NCBI GenBank assembly: GCA_933207985.1
Contig: OW240912.1
Coordinates: 78,340,643 to 78,404,642, forward strand
Direction: 5' to 3'
DNA length: 64,000 nt
Source of the DNA: Pelobates cultripes
Lineage: Eukaryota > Chordata > Amphibia > Anura > Pelobatidae
Shown here piece by piece: positions 24,230-35,666 of this stretch; the first letter of the stretch is position 1, and every line of letters begins with the position of its first letter. The notes under the pieces are model-generated. The model ran no database searches. It saw only the letters and a program-made list of their open reading frames with translations, and was not told the DNA's origin. A program made the translations under genes and the position numbers.

Positions 24230-25560
24230 TTTGTCAACCTATTAGTGGTAAAAAAAAAAGATGGCAGTGCCATCTTAACAGCATTATGGGCCCCCAGTCC
24301 ACTGGGGCCCTGCTACACAACCACTCACAGGAATAAAAAATATAATAAAAAAATAAAATTAAGTTTATATTTATTGGTACCTCCAACAAATGCAGTACAT
24401 TCATACAATACAAACACACAGACTGATACACACATGCACGCTGCTGAATACACCCACGCGCTGCTGCTGAATACACACATGTTTCTGAATACAGACTGCT
24501 GAGTACACACAGAAACCGCTAAATGCATACACAAACTGCTTAACACACACATACACAGAGACTGCTGAATACATGTGCACAGACTGCTGAATACACACAC
24601 AAACACACAGACTGCAATGAGGGGTGCTGTGTGTGAGGGGTGCTGTGTCTCTCTTACGGGATCAGTGTGTGTATGAGGGGTGCTGGTTGTGTAAAGGGTG
24701 TTGTGTTTAAGAAGTAATGTGTGTGTGGGGTGCGCTGTGTGTATGTGACAGATCCTGTGTGTGACTGAGGGCTGCAGGGTGTGTGGGAGGGGTTGCATAG
24801 GAATAAGGGATTTTAGTATTTTCATATTTTTATTTAAAATACATATTTAAAAAGCTTCGTATTCCCCCCCCACCCACCCATCTTCTTACCCTTCGTAATG
24901 GAATGGGGTGGGGAAGGGGCACTGCCAGCCCTTGTGGTATGGTTGTAAATGGTGATCTTTAGCCTGCATCTTGTGTGGCTGCCTATACTTCCTCCCAGCT
25001 CTCTCCCTGTCACTAACAAAGTGCCTCTGTGCCGGTTAGGGGCTCACCGGCCTGAAAGGGCACAAAGCAATTAAGCAGGGCCAGCTCTCCGTGGGCCGGC
25101 AAGGAAGATCAAAGGATCTATCTGTAGATTCCTTCTTTCTTGGTCTAAAAATGCTGTTAAGAGGCTGCACAGCTAATAATGTTTTTTGATTAAATGCCAA
25201 TTTTCTTTGCATGGTGCCACCAAATCTGAACGTACACAGAGGCCCATGTACGGTTGGTCTCCTTAGGCCATACCTGGGTACCAGCATCAGGAGTGCTGTC
25301 GGACCTTTTCAAAAAAGTTGTGTCCCATGTATTTGTAACTATAGGGTATGTCATCACACTGAGTCAGACACCCTTGTATTTTTCTCACTCCAGTTGTCTT
25401 GCAGTTGGTGTCTTGCCACCTGCACACACAGCTTGGGCTGAGTTCTCTCCTATACCAGGTAGAGCAAAGCCCCTGATGCTGTCTCTTCACAGTGCTGTGT
25501 CCAGCCACATTCACTACTTTGGATACATTGGTAGGAGTCAGAGTATGGCTGCTGTTAGTT
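24230..25560. repeat. TG/CA minisatellite block within repeat DNA
   Basis: Bases 24405-24620 repeat units built around ACTGCTGAATACACAC, and 24620-24790 repeat GTGTGTGAGGGGTGCTG-like units. The flanks contain GGGCCCCCAGTCCACTGGGGCCC (24288-24311) and a GGCCGGCAAGG-type stretch near 25090, similar in style to the hAT-like elements at 39953-40868 and 52298-53242. I could not find the element's ends or a flanking duplication. Open frames of Cys/Val/Ser-rich sequence are by-products of the repeat. Confidence 0.6.
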
Positions 25561-26240
25561 TGTAGATCAGTTCCACTCATCGTAAGTAATGTTTCCCATA
25601 GAATACTGCTGGATACAGCAGGAGAATGTGGAAATCAATTTCTATGTGTATTCTAGCGGTATAACTGAATTAAGAGGCGCTCCTTCAAAAGGTATTCTTT
25701 GATTCACCCCAAACTACATATTTTAAGTACATGCATTCCTATCACCAGATAATAGAACAACACACCAACATTAGCAGGCTCCCTTTATAACTCTAAGTGT
25801 ACAAGTGTGTATTCAAAGGGCTTGGGAGAAAAGGTGCACTTGCAGTTTGCTATACCTCCTCGATTTCCAATCAGAGAACCAGGACTTTGAACATTAAAAT
25901 GTGTACCATTAACCCTTTTTGTCTGGTCAACCCAAATACAATAATTTCAGTAAAATAAACTGTCCCCACAAAATAATTAACCCATTGTAGTGTTCACTTG
26001 TAATTAGGTTTAAACCTTGTGAAAGGATTACAGACTATAGGGTATGAGGCAGAGCTGAAAGGGTTGAAAGACTGATTAAAGGGTCACTAGAGACTCTAGC
26101 CATTTCATCTCATTGAATTTGCCTGAAGTTCCCCGGCACTGTCCCTGCATTCAGTATTAAACCATTTCATAACATTTTAACATTTAATAAGGGTCCCTGG
26201 CCACTAAAAGCCAACCCTTTCTAGAGATGTCCAATAAGAA
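25561..26240. other. Intergenic; TTAA-type MITE start interrupted by L1
   Basis: From 26078 the sequence TTAAAGGGTCACTAGAGACT resembles the ends of the TTAA-flanked MITEs in this window. That repeat is broken by the L1 insertion whose target duplication starts at 26241, and it probably resumes at 35031. The rest is unrecognised. Confidence 0.5.
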
Positions 26241-26253
26241 ATAAAATGCATCT
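26241..26253. repeat. 13-bp target duplication of the L1, left copy
   Basis: ataaaatgcatct here is repeated exactly at 35018-35030, directly after the AAATA-rich tail of the L1. The pair defines the ends of that element. Confidence 0.85.
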
Positions 26254-26739
26254 GAGGTGTCAGTGGGCGGGGGATGACGTGACGCGTGAGCACGCACGCA
26301 AGCAACTGCCCTCACAAGGTTATGGGTCTGAGGAGGAGAGCATCTACTACACCATGCGGCAATAATAAACGCTGAGAAGCTGTTCCAGGCTGATTCAACA
26401 ACTTGTGAGACACTGTGGTCTATTTGCCGAATTTACTTTCTTGGAAGAAAGGTCGACCTGCTCTACTATACTGCGGCTACCTGTCTGCCATTCTCCCGCG
26501 ATCGTATTATCTGTGTTGTGTGGGGGACAACTTAGGCGGTGAGTGGTGACGGGAGGAGGCAATGGATTGAGCTGAGACCACCCAGGGAGCACCCTCTGGT
26601 TGAAATATATCAGATTGAGACATTGATCCCAAGCTATGGTATAATGAGGAACCATCTGGGTCTCCCAATTTTGCTGTGGTATAAGATTGGACACGGGATA
26701 GGCAAATATATAGCCTGAAATATATGCTGCAATAAATAT

Positions 26740-27330
26740 TGCTACAGAATTCTCCAGCAGCCGAATTGGCTTGTATTGGCTATACACTAAAGTGTCTGCT
26801 AATATCGTGCTTATTAGACGTCTACAGGGAAGACTGAGTGTTATGCATGAGATATGGGATTTATTCAGTTTCTGTAAATTACAAACTACAGCTAAGCAAA
26901 TCCCTTTTTTTTTTTTTCTAAGAGCCGTATGTAATTAGGCACTGGTTGGGGGAGCACCTGAGGAATCCTCCCAAAGCTATACTTAGGTTAACAAAATATA
27001 TTTTTTTAATTTCTAGGTTGAAATATCCTGCCGGCAGCACTAAATGTTGCCTTAAAGCTCTTCAACAGGCAATGACCATTTAAGAGAAACTGAAGATTGC
27101 TACAGATTAATTGTTTGGCTATACATATAAGTGGATATACACTGAAGTGTGTCCGCTAATAGCGTGTTAATATCATGTTCGTAAGAATTCTACAGGGAAG
27201 ACTGAGCGTTAAGCATGAGATATACATGGGATTTATTCGGCTGCTGTAAGCTACAAACTACAGCTAAGTACATTTTGCCTTAAAACTCGCCAGTAGCCAA
27301 TGATCTTCTAAGATTAACTTAAGATTGCCA
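26740..27330 (+). repeat. Tandem units in the L1 5' UTR
   Basis: Two diverged copies of a roughly 368-bp unit share words such as CTACAGGGAAGACTGAG (26822 and 27190), GGGATTTATTC and ACAAACTACAGCTAAG. Tandem 5' UTR monomers carrying the promoter are known in some mammalian L1 lineages. Here their promoter role is inferred from position only. Confidence 0.7.
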
Positions 27331-27472
27331 CATACTTTGTGTTTGGCCATATAGAAGCGTGGCTGAAGAAAGAATAACAAGCAAGATTTGGTTTACTGCT
27401 TCCTCTAATTTTTTTAATAGATTTTTTTTGTTTTTGGATCTATAATTATACTATAGTTACACTACAGTTAAG

Positions 27473-29740
27473 ATGTCTCCAAAGAGAGATAAGCAGAAAT
27501 CTGCTACTGAGAAAATTAAGAGCATTAACACTTTTTATTCGCCTAAAACTCAAGAACACACTCTAGTGAAGAGAGCATCTCTGGGGGAACGAAGAAAATC
27601 TGCTCCTTTAAATTTAAATCAAGAAGAACATTCTATAATTCCTCAACAATACATTACACAACAAATACTATATGAAGCACTAAATGATTTTTACACCAAA
27701 ATAAAACAAGCCAGTCTTTGAAGACAATCCTAATAGCTTATGGCTGGAACTATCTCAACTGTCTTCCAATATGCAAACTCAGCTTAATACTCTTCAAAAG
27801 TTACAAGAGATCGGGGGTCGGGGTCGGACCGCCATGCTGAGAGGTCGCATACAAGACGAGCTCCTGCAGACAAGCGACATTAATGCCTGTAAAAAGCATA
27901 AAACTTACCCATCTGCAGTCTAGAAGCAGCGGTCCTGCAGGCAAAGAGGAGCTGGTGCTGAGGCCACTCTGAACATAAGCGTACTGACCCCTAAGAGGGC
28001 ACATCAGCCTAGCTGCATCTAAGGGCCTACCTGGGTGGTGAGTGAGGTTGACGGCCGCCGCCTCGCTATCCTGCCCTGTGGTTCCCCTTCAGAACTCTGA
28101 TGCCACGCGGTACAGGCCTCGTTCCCCCCCACTTGGACCGGTGGGGGTTATCCCAGTCTCAGGAGACTGTCCCTGCGACCCGCGACACCTAAATGGCGGA
28201 TGTGGCAGACAGACCTGAAAATGGCGGCACAACCAGAGACCACCAAGGCACAGCGCACCAGAGGTTCTGGGGACGCACTGACGATGAACAAACAGAGGGG
28301 CTCCTCAACTCCACAAAGCCACCACTTACCGACCTACAAACATAGGGGATTCCTGTCTCCTGCGGCTAAGTACAGCCAGAACCTGCTGCCTGATCCCTCA
28401 TCGCTAACCCTGCTGACCTGCATGAAACAGCTGTGATCAAGCTGCCTCCCATGACGGAACGAACAGAGGCAAAAGACCACACACTGGGAGTGCACTCATG
28501 CCTCTCACCACACATCATGCTGGACTCACTCCTGTCATGCTGAAGGCTTTGCAGATCGGAGGTTGGATAAGCCTAACTGTCTGGGGGACTCTCTCAGGGT
28601 CTGGGCTGCACGTGGAGGGGATGGCTCCTGTCCCTCCTGCCATCTTTGCAACCTCTCTCCACACTCCAAGTACCTGATACTATCTATTAAAGCAACATTT
28701 TCAGACCTAGCATAAATATCACGTTCCTTAGTGTTAATGCCTATTTACTAAGATTTTTTAGTCATACTTGTTAGGGTATTAACCATCAGCTTATCCTCCA
28801 CTATGTCCCTAGACATGTTGAACAAGCCTGTTACCTATATGTTCAGTATTATTATTTTATTTTAGAATTTGTGCTGATTCAGCGAATTGTTCAGCTTGTG
28901 ATTTTAAGCAGCGCACAGACAAGATGTGCTTCAGCTAAGCATGCGACCCCATAATACTTCAATAATGCCAGCTTGTTTATGCTAAATGAATAACCTGCCT
29001 CTCTTATCTCTTAGCTGACATGTTGGTTCCACTCTTGACAAATCTACATTAACATATAAAATGTGCAATGTTATATTATGCCAATCAAATGTCTCTACTA
29101 TGTTGACCATTACGCTTGCAATCGCTGTTGTGGCATTGCTTGTTGCTATGTACTTTTCTTGCACGATAAAATAAAGAATTATAAAAAAAAAAAAGTTACA
29201 AGAGATCAACGAAGAATTAATTCTAAAGAATAATTATTTGGATTTCTACATTGGAGAGCAAAGTAGTCGATATGGAGTATCGCTCAAGAAGAAATAATAT
29301 AAAAGTACGAGGCGTCTCAGAATCGATTGCTCCTAGGCAAATGGATCAGTATTTAAGATCACTTTTTTTCAAAATTTATACCTTCAAAGCCCTTATGGGA
29401 TTATCCATTTGAAAGATTCCACAGACTGTATAGGCCAAAGAATATATCAGTAGACATACCAAGAGTTGTTATTGTTTGTTTCTTGAATAATTATATTAAA
29501 AATTCAATTATGCAAGCAGCTCAGAAAAATCCTATTCTTGACCCACAATTTAAGGATATCAAGCTATTCACTGATCTTTCCTTGGCAACGCGACAAGCAA
29601 GAAAGAAATATGTGAATCAGACTGCTGTCCTTGGATGGAACTTCCCTACTGCCTTAACAGTTTTTTTTTTTTTCTCAAGATCAACAGCGTCACTTTAAAG
29701 ATCCTTTGGTAGCGCAAGAGGCAATTTAAACTTGGAAACT
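27473..29740 (+). pseudogene. L1 ORF1, interrupted by a deleted L1
   Basis: The ORF starts ATG at 27473 with a Lys-rich N-terminus (MSPKRDKQKSATEKIKSINT) and runs until the insertion at 27813. After the insertion it resumes with MEYRSRRNNIKVRGVSES (29271 onward), the start of the L1 ORF1 RNA-recognition domain. It goes on to IPRVVIVCFLNNYIKN and FTDLSLATRQARKKY, matching the C-terminal domain of ORF1 proteins (the nucleic-acid chaperone that coats L1 RNA). Several frameshifts occur, including a T-run near 29660. Overall order and spacing fit L1 ORF1. Confidence 0.85.
27813..29190 (+). mobile_element. Internally deleted non-autonomous L1 with 17-bp duplication
   Basis: The insert interrupts ORF1 of the host L1 and is bracketed by aaaagttacaagagatc at 27796-27812 and 29191-29207. 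It begins with a G-rich start (GGGGGTCGGGGTCGG), is GC-rich for about 800 bp with ATGGCGG-type words typical of L1 5' regions, and ends in AATAAAGAATT plus an A tail. It has no reverse transcriptase and no complete ORF1. It therefore looks like a 5' UTR joined to a 3' UTR and mobilised in trans by L1. The perfect duplication shows it is younger than its host. Confidence 0.85.
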
Positions 29741-31249
29741 GCAGAAGACCTAAAAGACTAAAATTTAATTTAACACCAATGAGATTAACTTTTTTTTTTT
29801 TTTTTTTCTCTGCCAGAGGCCATCATTCTTACGAGAATAAGAGGTTTATTTTATTCGTAGACCTATTAAGGTCATACAACTCTGGGATGAATTATATCAG
29901 CTCTGATTGAAGAAATCATGGGCATGTCTGTTATATTCTATAGATAACTGAGGTTTATATGTATTTTATTGTTTCTCATTTGGCTTTTTATGATGTCATA
30001 TTGACAAATATCAGGTTAATGAGGTCACTTATATTGATCTTGCCAACTTCAAATTAGATAATAGTATTGGGGTAAGATGGAATGTTGCATATGGAGGAGA
30101 GGGGGATATGTAATGTCTGGTTAGGATATATTGTATTGTGCATAAGGATCATAACAAATATTATTTGGGTAAAAATGGTAAGAGATATGAAATGCACTAT
30201 TGTGGGGATAAATTATATAATTTTAATTAAATTATGTTTGTAAAATAAGGGATTAACACTAACAGTTAGAAATAATAATTATTAACACTTATATGTATAA
30301 TTGAGGCTATATGTCGTCACATACGTTATACACCTCAGAAGTAATGTAGTAAGATTTTAAGGTATTGGTTCTACACTTTAAGAGGATTAATTATACCCCC
30401 CACACTGTACTTATCAGGTTCGATTTTGAAAATAGGGGTCATAGCAGATACAATTTAAGTAGGTTAAATTCGATTAAAACTTAAAAAGGGGATGATGTTT
30501 TTATAGGGTTTAAGGGTGCACTATAGATAATTATGAATAAAGGAGGGGAGAAGGAAGAATGATAGGAATGTTAGGTAAGGAAAGAATAATGTCAACCACA
30601 AAGGGGTGCTAGTTATAGAAAAAGGAGTTTACACAATTATTTCAATATTCATATTTTTAAGACACTAATTAATGGAACAGAAAATGTCAAACTCAATTCT
30701 CATTCTAATTATTCTATTGTTATGGAAATAATTTTCTTAGCCCCTTTCTTCTTATCTCCTTTTTCTCCTTACAAGATAATAACATAGTAAGACATTGTGG
30801 GAATTTACAGACGATTGCTTAGCATTTTGGCTTTGTTTAGATCATGTTGGTTATGTTTTTTAGTCTTGGTATATTAAGAACCAGGTCTTATAATTAAAAC
30901 CAAACTAAGAAAACCTCAGTATAAGAAGGGTAAAAAGGTAAAAAGTGCTGGCTATTGTTTAATACTGCTTTTTATTTTTTTATTTTTTTTTCTCTCCATA
31001 TATTTCTCATTTCTTCCTTTCTTCTTTTTGGTGTATCTAAATAATGGGTCAATTTAGTTCTCCTCCCCTCCCCATAACTCTCTCCCCTGCATAATTTTGT
31101 CAGGGGATATCAAGTGGGAAACATATTTTTCCTTTTTTTGTTTTCCAGCTTGATTAATAATATCCTTCTTTTCTTATATGTATTTTTATGTGTTATTTTT
31201 ACTTTTTGTTTAAGACTCGACATGTGGCAAGCTGGAAGTTACACTTGCA
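29741..31249 (+). other. L1 inter-ORF region
   Basis: AT-rich, non-coding DNA between ORF1 and ORF2 of the L1 copy, with long T runs at 29790-29808 and 30965-30990. At 1.5 kb it is long for an L1 inter-ORF spacer, so part may be inserted or extended sequence that I cannot recognise. Confidence 0.5.
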
Positions 31250-31982
31250 ATGGCTACTCTTAGGCTGATCTCTTGGAATGGAATGGGACTTTAACTGCGT
31301 GATAGACCCTAGAGTGGATAAAAGCCATAAACATACTAGAGACCAATATTTGCAGAAATCTGAGTGTCTAGAGTTTTCTGAATTTATGAGGAAGAACTCT
31401 TTGTATGACAGTTGGAGAACTTGAATTACAATTTTAGACCTTGGACCAGATGGAGATTAAACAAAACACTTTTGTTATAACTTGAGAACTTTGTAACTAT
31501 AAATGACAATGGCAATGTATCTACTTCATTGGTGTGGTGTACTTTTAAAAGCTATGTAAGGGGCCTCTTAAAGAACGATTAATAAAATTAAGGTTGACAA
31601 TGAGTTGGTAAGAGAGATAGCCTGATTAAGAGAAAGCATTAAAGAAAGAACATACGATAAGGTAAACAAAGGGTAGTACCATAAAAGCAACAAAATTAAT
31701 AAGTACCTCTCAAATAATATTAAGAACGATCTTAAGGATAAGTCTATGAAAAAAAATAGTGTTTAGGGACAAACAACTAAACTCCCCAAAGGATATCGCC
31801 CAATCATTTGGGGATTTTTATAGATTATTATATAACCTAAAAGATGTTGGAAAAAGTAGTAAAGAAATGGAAGAATTCCTTGATAACCTTAAATTACCAA
31901 AGTTGAATCCAGAAAAACTAGATCTCCTAAATGCTCTATTCATATTAACTGAAATTATACAAACAATAAAACATATCAAAAT

Positions 31983-32386
31983 TAGACATGTGGAATTCGC
32001 ACGAATTTCAGCAATTCGGATATTCGGATGCTTCCGAAGTGCCGAATTTCCAAAGTGCCGAATTTCCAAAGTGCCGAACTAAACTGAGTTGCCGAATTGC
32101 TGAAGTGCTTCGGATTTCTGAAAAGTGGCAAAATAGGAGAGGGAGGGAAAATTAAGGGAGTCATGACAGGAATCTAACCCTAACCTACCCCTAACCCTAC
32201 CCCTAACATTAACCCTAACCCTACTTCTAACCTACCCCTAACCTAACCCTAGAGGTAAGGGTAGGGGTATGTTAGGGGTAGGATTAGGGTTAGGAGTAGG
32301 TTTTGGGGTAGGGTTAGGGAAGTGCCGAAGTCCCGATTTTCGGAAGTGCCGAACCGAACCAAATTTTTTGCCCATGCGCATCCTTA
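31983..32386 (-). mobile_element. hAT-like MITE with telomere-like inverted repeats, copy 1
   Basis: This 404-bp element begins TAGACATGTGG and ends ATGCGCATCCTTA. Its flanks are atcaaaat (31975-31982) and ctcaaaat (32387-32394), matching 7 of 8. Outer arms repeat short units CGGCACTTCCGAAATT/AATTTCGGAAGTGCCG. The middle (32166-32325) consists of CCCTAA-type units followed by TTAGGG-type units, that is, an inverted pair. It splits the L1 ORF2 between IKHIKI and NKAPGPDD. It has no coding capacity. Copy 2 (37780-38339) is in the opposite orientation. Confidence 0.9.
32166..32325. repeat. Telomere-like CCCTAA/TTAGGG inverted array
   Basis: The units CCCTAACCCTACCCCTAA change orientation near 32250 to GGGTAGGGGTATGTTAGGG. 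Both strands carry the vertebrate telomere-like motif mixed with CCCCTA variants. It is internal to the transposon and is not a chromosome end. Confidence 0.92.
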
Positions 32387-34473
32387 CTCAAAATAAATAA
32401 AGCCCCAGGCCCCGATGACTTTTCCGCTATTGTTTATTTAAAAAACTTCTAGAATGATTGCACCTATTCTTTTGAAACATTTTCTAGAAGCCTTGGCTGA
32501 GAATCCCCTACCCAACGATATGTTACTGGCATCAATCATCCCTATACCAAAAGGGGGCAAGGACCCATTCTATATTACCAATTACAGGCCAATCTCTCTT
32601 ATTAATATAGGTATGAAATTTTTTTCCCAGATTTTGTCTAATCATTTCAAAGGGATATTTTGTGATTTAGTTAACATCGATCAGTCTGGTTTTGTCAGGG
32701 GGAGAAGTGCTACGGATAATACGCGTATAATTTAATATAATTCATATAGGATTGCTATTATGGCCCTCAATGAGAAGGCCTTTAACAGAGTCAATTGGAG
32801 ATTCCTTGACTCTGTCTTGCGGAAATTCAGCATTGTGGGTCAATTTAGAGAAAGAACTATGCTATGGTATGTGAATTCCTCAGCAAAAATAATAAACCCT
32901 TTTTTTTAATCCAAATCTTTTCTGATAAAAAAATGGAACTAGTCAGGGCTGCCCTTTAGCACCCCTTCTGTATATTCTTACCATAGAGCCTTTAGCAAAA
33001 ATGATCAGAGATAATACGAATTTTAAGGGAATTAGGACTAACAAAGGATAAATTAAGATCTCTCTCTTTGCAGACAATGTGCTTCTCTCCCTGGCAGACC
33101 CCCTGAATTCAATTCCAGCTGTTTTGGAAATAATTGACCTTTATAGTGAATTTTCGAATTACAAAATTAATATTAAAAAAATTCAAATTTTTACTTCCTT
33201 TCTGACTAAATCACAAGAAGAACTTATGGTTTTGCAATTCCATTTCACATAGAAGGGAACTAGTATTGATTATCTGGGGATTAAAATCTCCTTTGATATA
33301 GTCAATTCAATAAAAATTAACTACGATATTTTATTAAAGAAATTTCAACTACAATTACATAATTGGAGAAAACTAGAGGCTTCTTGGTTAGGCAGATTAA
33401 ATATGGTTAAAGCATTTCTCTTACATAAACTACTGTATTGTTTTAGAGCACTGCCTTATAGAGAAGGGAAAGGGGTCCTTGGACAATGCCAAAGTATATT
33501 CTCTAAATTTATCTGGCTAGACATCTCAAAAGATTCTTCAAAACATATATAATAAAGGGGGCATATCTTTTCCAGATGTTTTTAAGCTCCATGAAATCTG
33601 CATGCTATCTCTATGTGGTTAAATTTAGAATTTGAAAATCATACGTGGCTTGCCCTAAAGCAGGAGGATAGTCCTAGTTGTAATTTGAATATTTTATTTT
33701 GCAATTGGAATTCTAAATCTAGGGAAATTGGATATAGGTGCTTTTTCTAATAAAATTCTTATTGACATGTTAACTACCTCTAGAATACTAAGTAAAAAAT
33801 TTAATCTGCATGATAAGCTAGTATACAACGCTTCTTTGGAGATGTTACAATTTGTGTAATGAAGGATATCAATATACAGAAATGGATCCAATGTGGTATA
33901 GCAAAGATCTCAGACTTATGCTGTTCAAATAATCTTATTCCCTTTGCTCAACTACAGGTAAAATATAAACTTCCATCGAAGGAACTTTTCCAATATTTAA
34001 GAATTAAGAATGTTGTTATGACCAGGACAATATCCTGTAATCATACCATAGACACTTTCTCAGTTCTAACTAAATTTAAGGAACTTATTTTCAAAACTAG
34101 CAAATTAATTGAATAAATGGAACAAATTTCTCAGATTGCCTCTTTTGCAAAATGGGAATTGCATATTGGGAAAACATTTCTATTCTTGAAATGGATCAAA
34201 GCTACATTATTAGTGAAGCGTACTTTTCATTGTGTTTCCCTCTGTGAGGTTCATTTAAAGCTAATCTATTTATGGTACATGGTTACAATTAGACTACACA
34301 AGATCTCACCAGTTTATTCTAGATTATGTTGGTGGTGTGGGCAAGTGCTGGAATCATGTACCATATGGAGGGAATGTGTAGGATTGAGGATTATAAAAGC
34401 TCAAATGTTTAATTTAATAAAATCTTTATTTCCAGAGATAAGTGACATTCAACCCCTCAATTGTTTCTCTTAA

Positions 34474-35017
34474 ATGTTGAATTTCCGTCCCAAGATAAGA
34501 GACAAAAATATCTTCTTACTCATATATTTTTTGCAGTAAAAATCTGCATAGTGAGAGCCTGGAAAAAAACAACCCTTATAATATAGAACAACTAGATTTT
34601 CAATACAGAATGGAACATAATTTTATTTCACGCAGGTGTCAGGATATCTTATTCAAGATTATGGTTACCTTGGACATCCTATAGAGAGACAGTTTGACGT
34701 AGTCCTTTTGGAAGCGAGTGGGGCCTCATGTTCCGTCTTAGTTATTGTCTTTACAGTGTTTGTGTTTTTAGTTTTTTCTTCTCTGGATATAGACTTCAGT
34801 TTGTACAGTGAATAGGATAAATAAGATAATTTACTAGTTCTATATATTTTTCTATGTCTGGTTGATGGTCAGTCTAATGTTCATATATTTTTTCTTTCTT
34901 AATTTTGTATGTTCTGATTATATGTATATGTATTGTTGATTGTTTATTTTATTCTACCTATATCTTATGAGGAAATAATGTTTATATATGAAACCAAATA
35001 AATAAATAAATAAATAA
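34474..35017 (+). other. L1 3' UTR and AAATA tail
   Basis: The AT-rich end of the L1 copy terminates in ATGAAACCAAATAAATAAA-type repeats at 34991-35020, followed at once by the right target duplication 35018-35030. The tail is a short tandem repeat rather than a plain A tract. Confidence 0.8.
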
Positions 35018-35185
35018 ATAAAATGCATCTATAACAGGTATGGCTAAGGCAGAAATTACACACTTCCTGCTAGCCATACCAGTGCATAACAGTGATGGAT
35101 GCTGTAATAGGGTGAAAGCAGTCAGCTGACACTCTCAGCCAATCAGAGCCACCCACTGTTGTGCAGGCTAATGCTTCCTCATTAA

Positions 35186-35662
35186 AGGATCACTATGGTG
35201 CCAGGAAAACAAACTCGTTTTCCTGGCACTACAGGGTCTTTAAGTCCCCCCACCCTCAGGGTCCCACTCCCGCCGGGCTCAAGAGAGGTTAAGGGGTTAA
35301 ACACTTACCTTTCTCTAGCGCTGGGGCCTCTCCTCCCTCTTCTGACGTCATCCGCAGAATGCACATGCGCGGCACGAGCCGCGCGCACATTCAATCAGTC
35401 CATAGGAAAGCATTTCTCAATGCTTTCCTATGGACAGCAGCTCCTTCTCACTGTGATTTTCACAGTGAGAAGTGCGGAAGTGCCTCTAGTGGCTGTCAAT
35501 GAGACAGCCACTAGAGGCTGGATTAACCCTAATGTAAACATAGCAGTTTCTCTGAAACTGCTATGTTTACAGCTGCAGGGTTAACCCTAGATGGACCTGG
35601 TACCCAGACCACTTCATTAAGCTTAATTGAGCTGAAGTGGCCTGGGTGCCTCTAGTGGTCCT
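35186..35662. mobile_element. TTAA-flanked MITE, copy 1
   Basis: This 477-bp element has ends AGGATCACTATGGTGCCAGG and the complement of AGGACCACTAGAGGCACCC, and is flanked on both sides by TTAA (35182-35185, 35663-35666). TTAA target duplication is the hallmark of piggyBac-type transposition. A close relative lies at 57786-58216. The interior contains inverted blocks (GAAAGCATT...AATGCTTTC near 35406-35432; AAACATAGCAGTTTC...GAAACTGCTATGTTT near 35536-35570). It is non-coding. Confidence 0.85.
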
Positions 35663-35666
35663 TTAA

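Larger units (their letters stand above)
31250..34473 (+). pseudogene. L1 ORF2 (endonuclease-reverse transcriptase), degenerate
   Basis: It starts ATG at 31250 with MATLRLISWNGMG, the L1 endonuclease N-terminus. The sequence then jumps directly to DFNCVIDPRVDKS, so roughly the first hundred residues of the endonuclease are deleted. Further on come NSPKDIAQSFGDFYRLLY and, after the hAT-like insert, NKAPGPDDFSA. Reverse-transcriptase blocks [67 protein letters not shown] and FADNVLLSLADPLNS follow. The last should be FADD, so a catalytic Asp is lost (about 33068-33079). C-terminal sequence continues to about 34470 in shifting frames. Confidence 0.9.
26254..35017 (+). mobile_element. L1-type LINE, near full length, with two nested insertions
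   Basis: A 13-bp exact duplication brackets 8.76 kb containing, in order, a 5' UTR with tandem units, ORF1, ORF2 with reverse transcriptase and a 3' end in repeated AAATA. Removing the nested insertions (27813-29190 plus one duplication copy, and 31983-32386 plus one) leaves a roughly 7-kb element. Both ORFs carry stops and frameshifts, and the reverse-transcriptase FADD box reads FADN, so it is dead. It inserted into an older TTAA-type repeat. Confidence 0.85.

Noticed and set aside
24325..24825. 166-residue Cys/Val-rich frame on the minus strand
   Set aside because: It is translated from a TG/CA minisatellite. The repeating VCVCVFSS-type pattern mirrors the DNA repeat.
32166..32325. Possible interstitial telomere from a chromosome fusion
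   Set aside because: The array is inverted (CCCTAA then TTAGGG), short, and lies wholly inside an element with target duplications. A second copy exists at 37914-38095.
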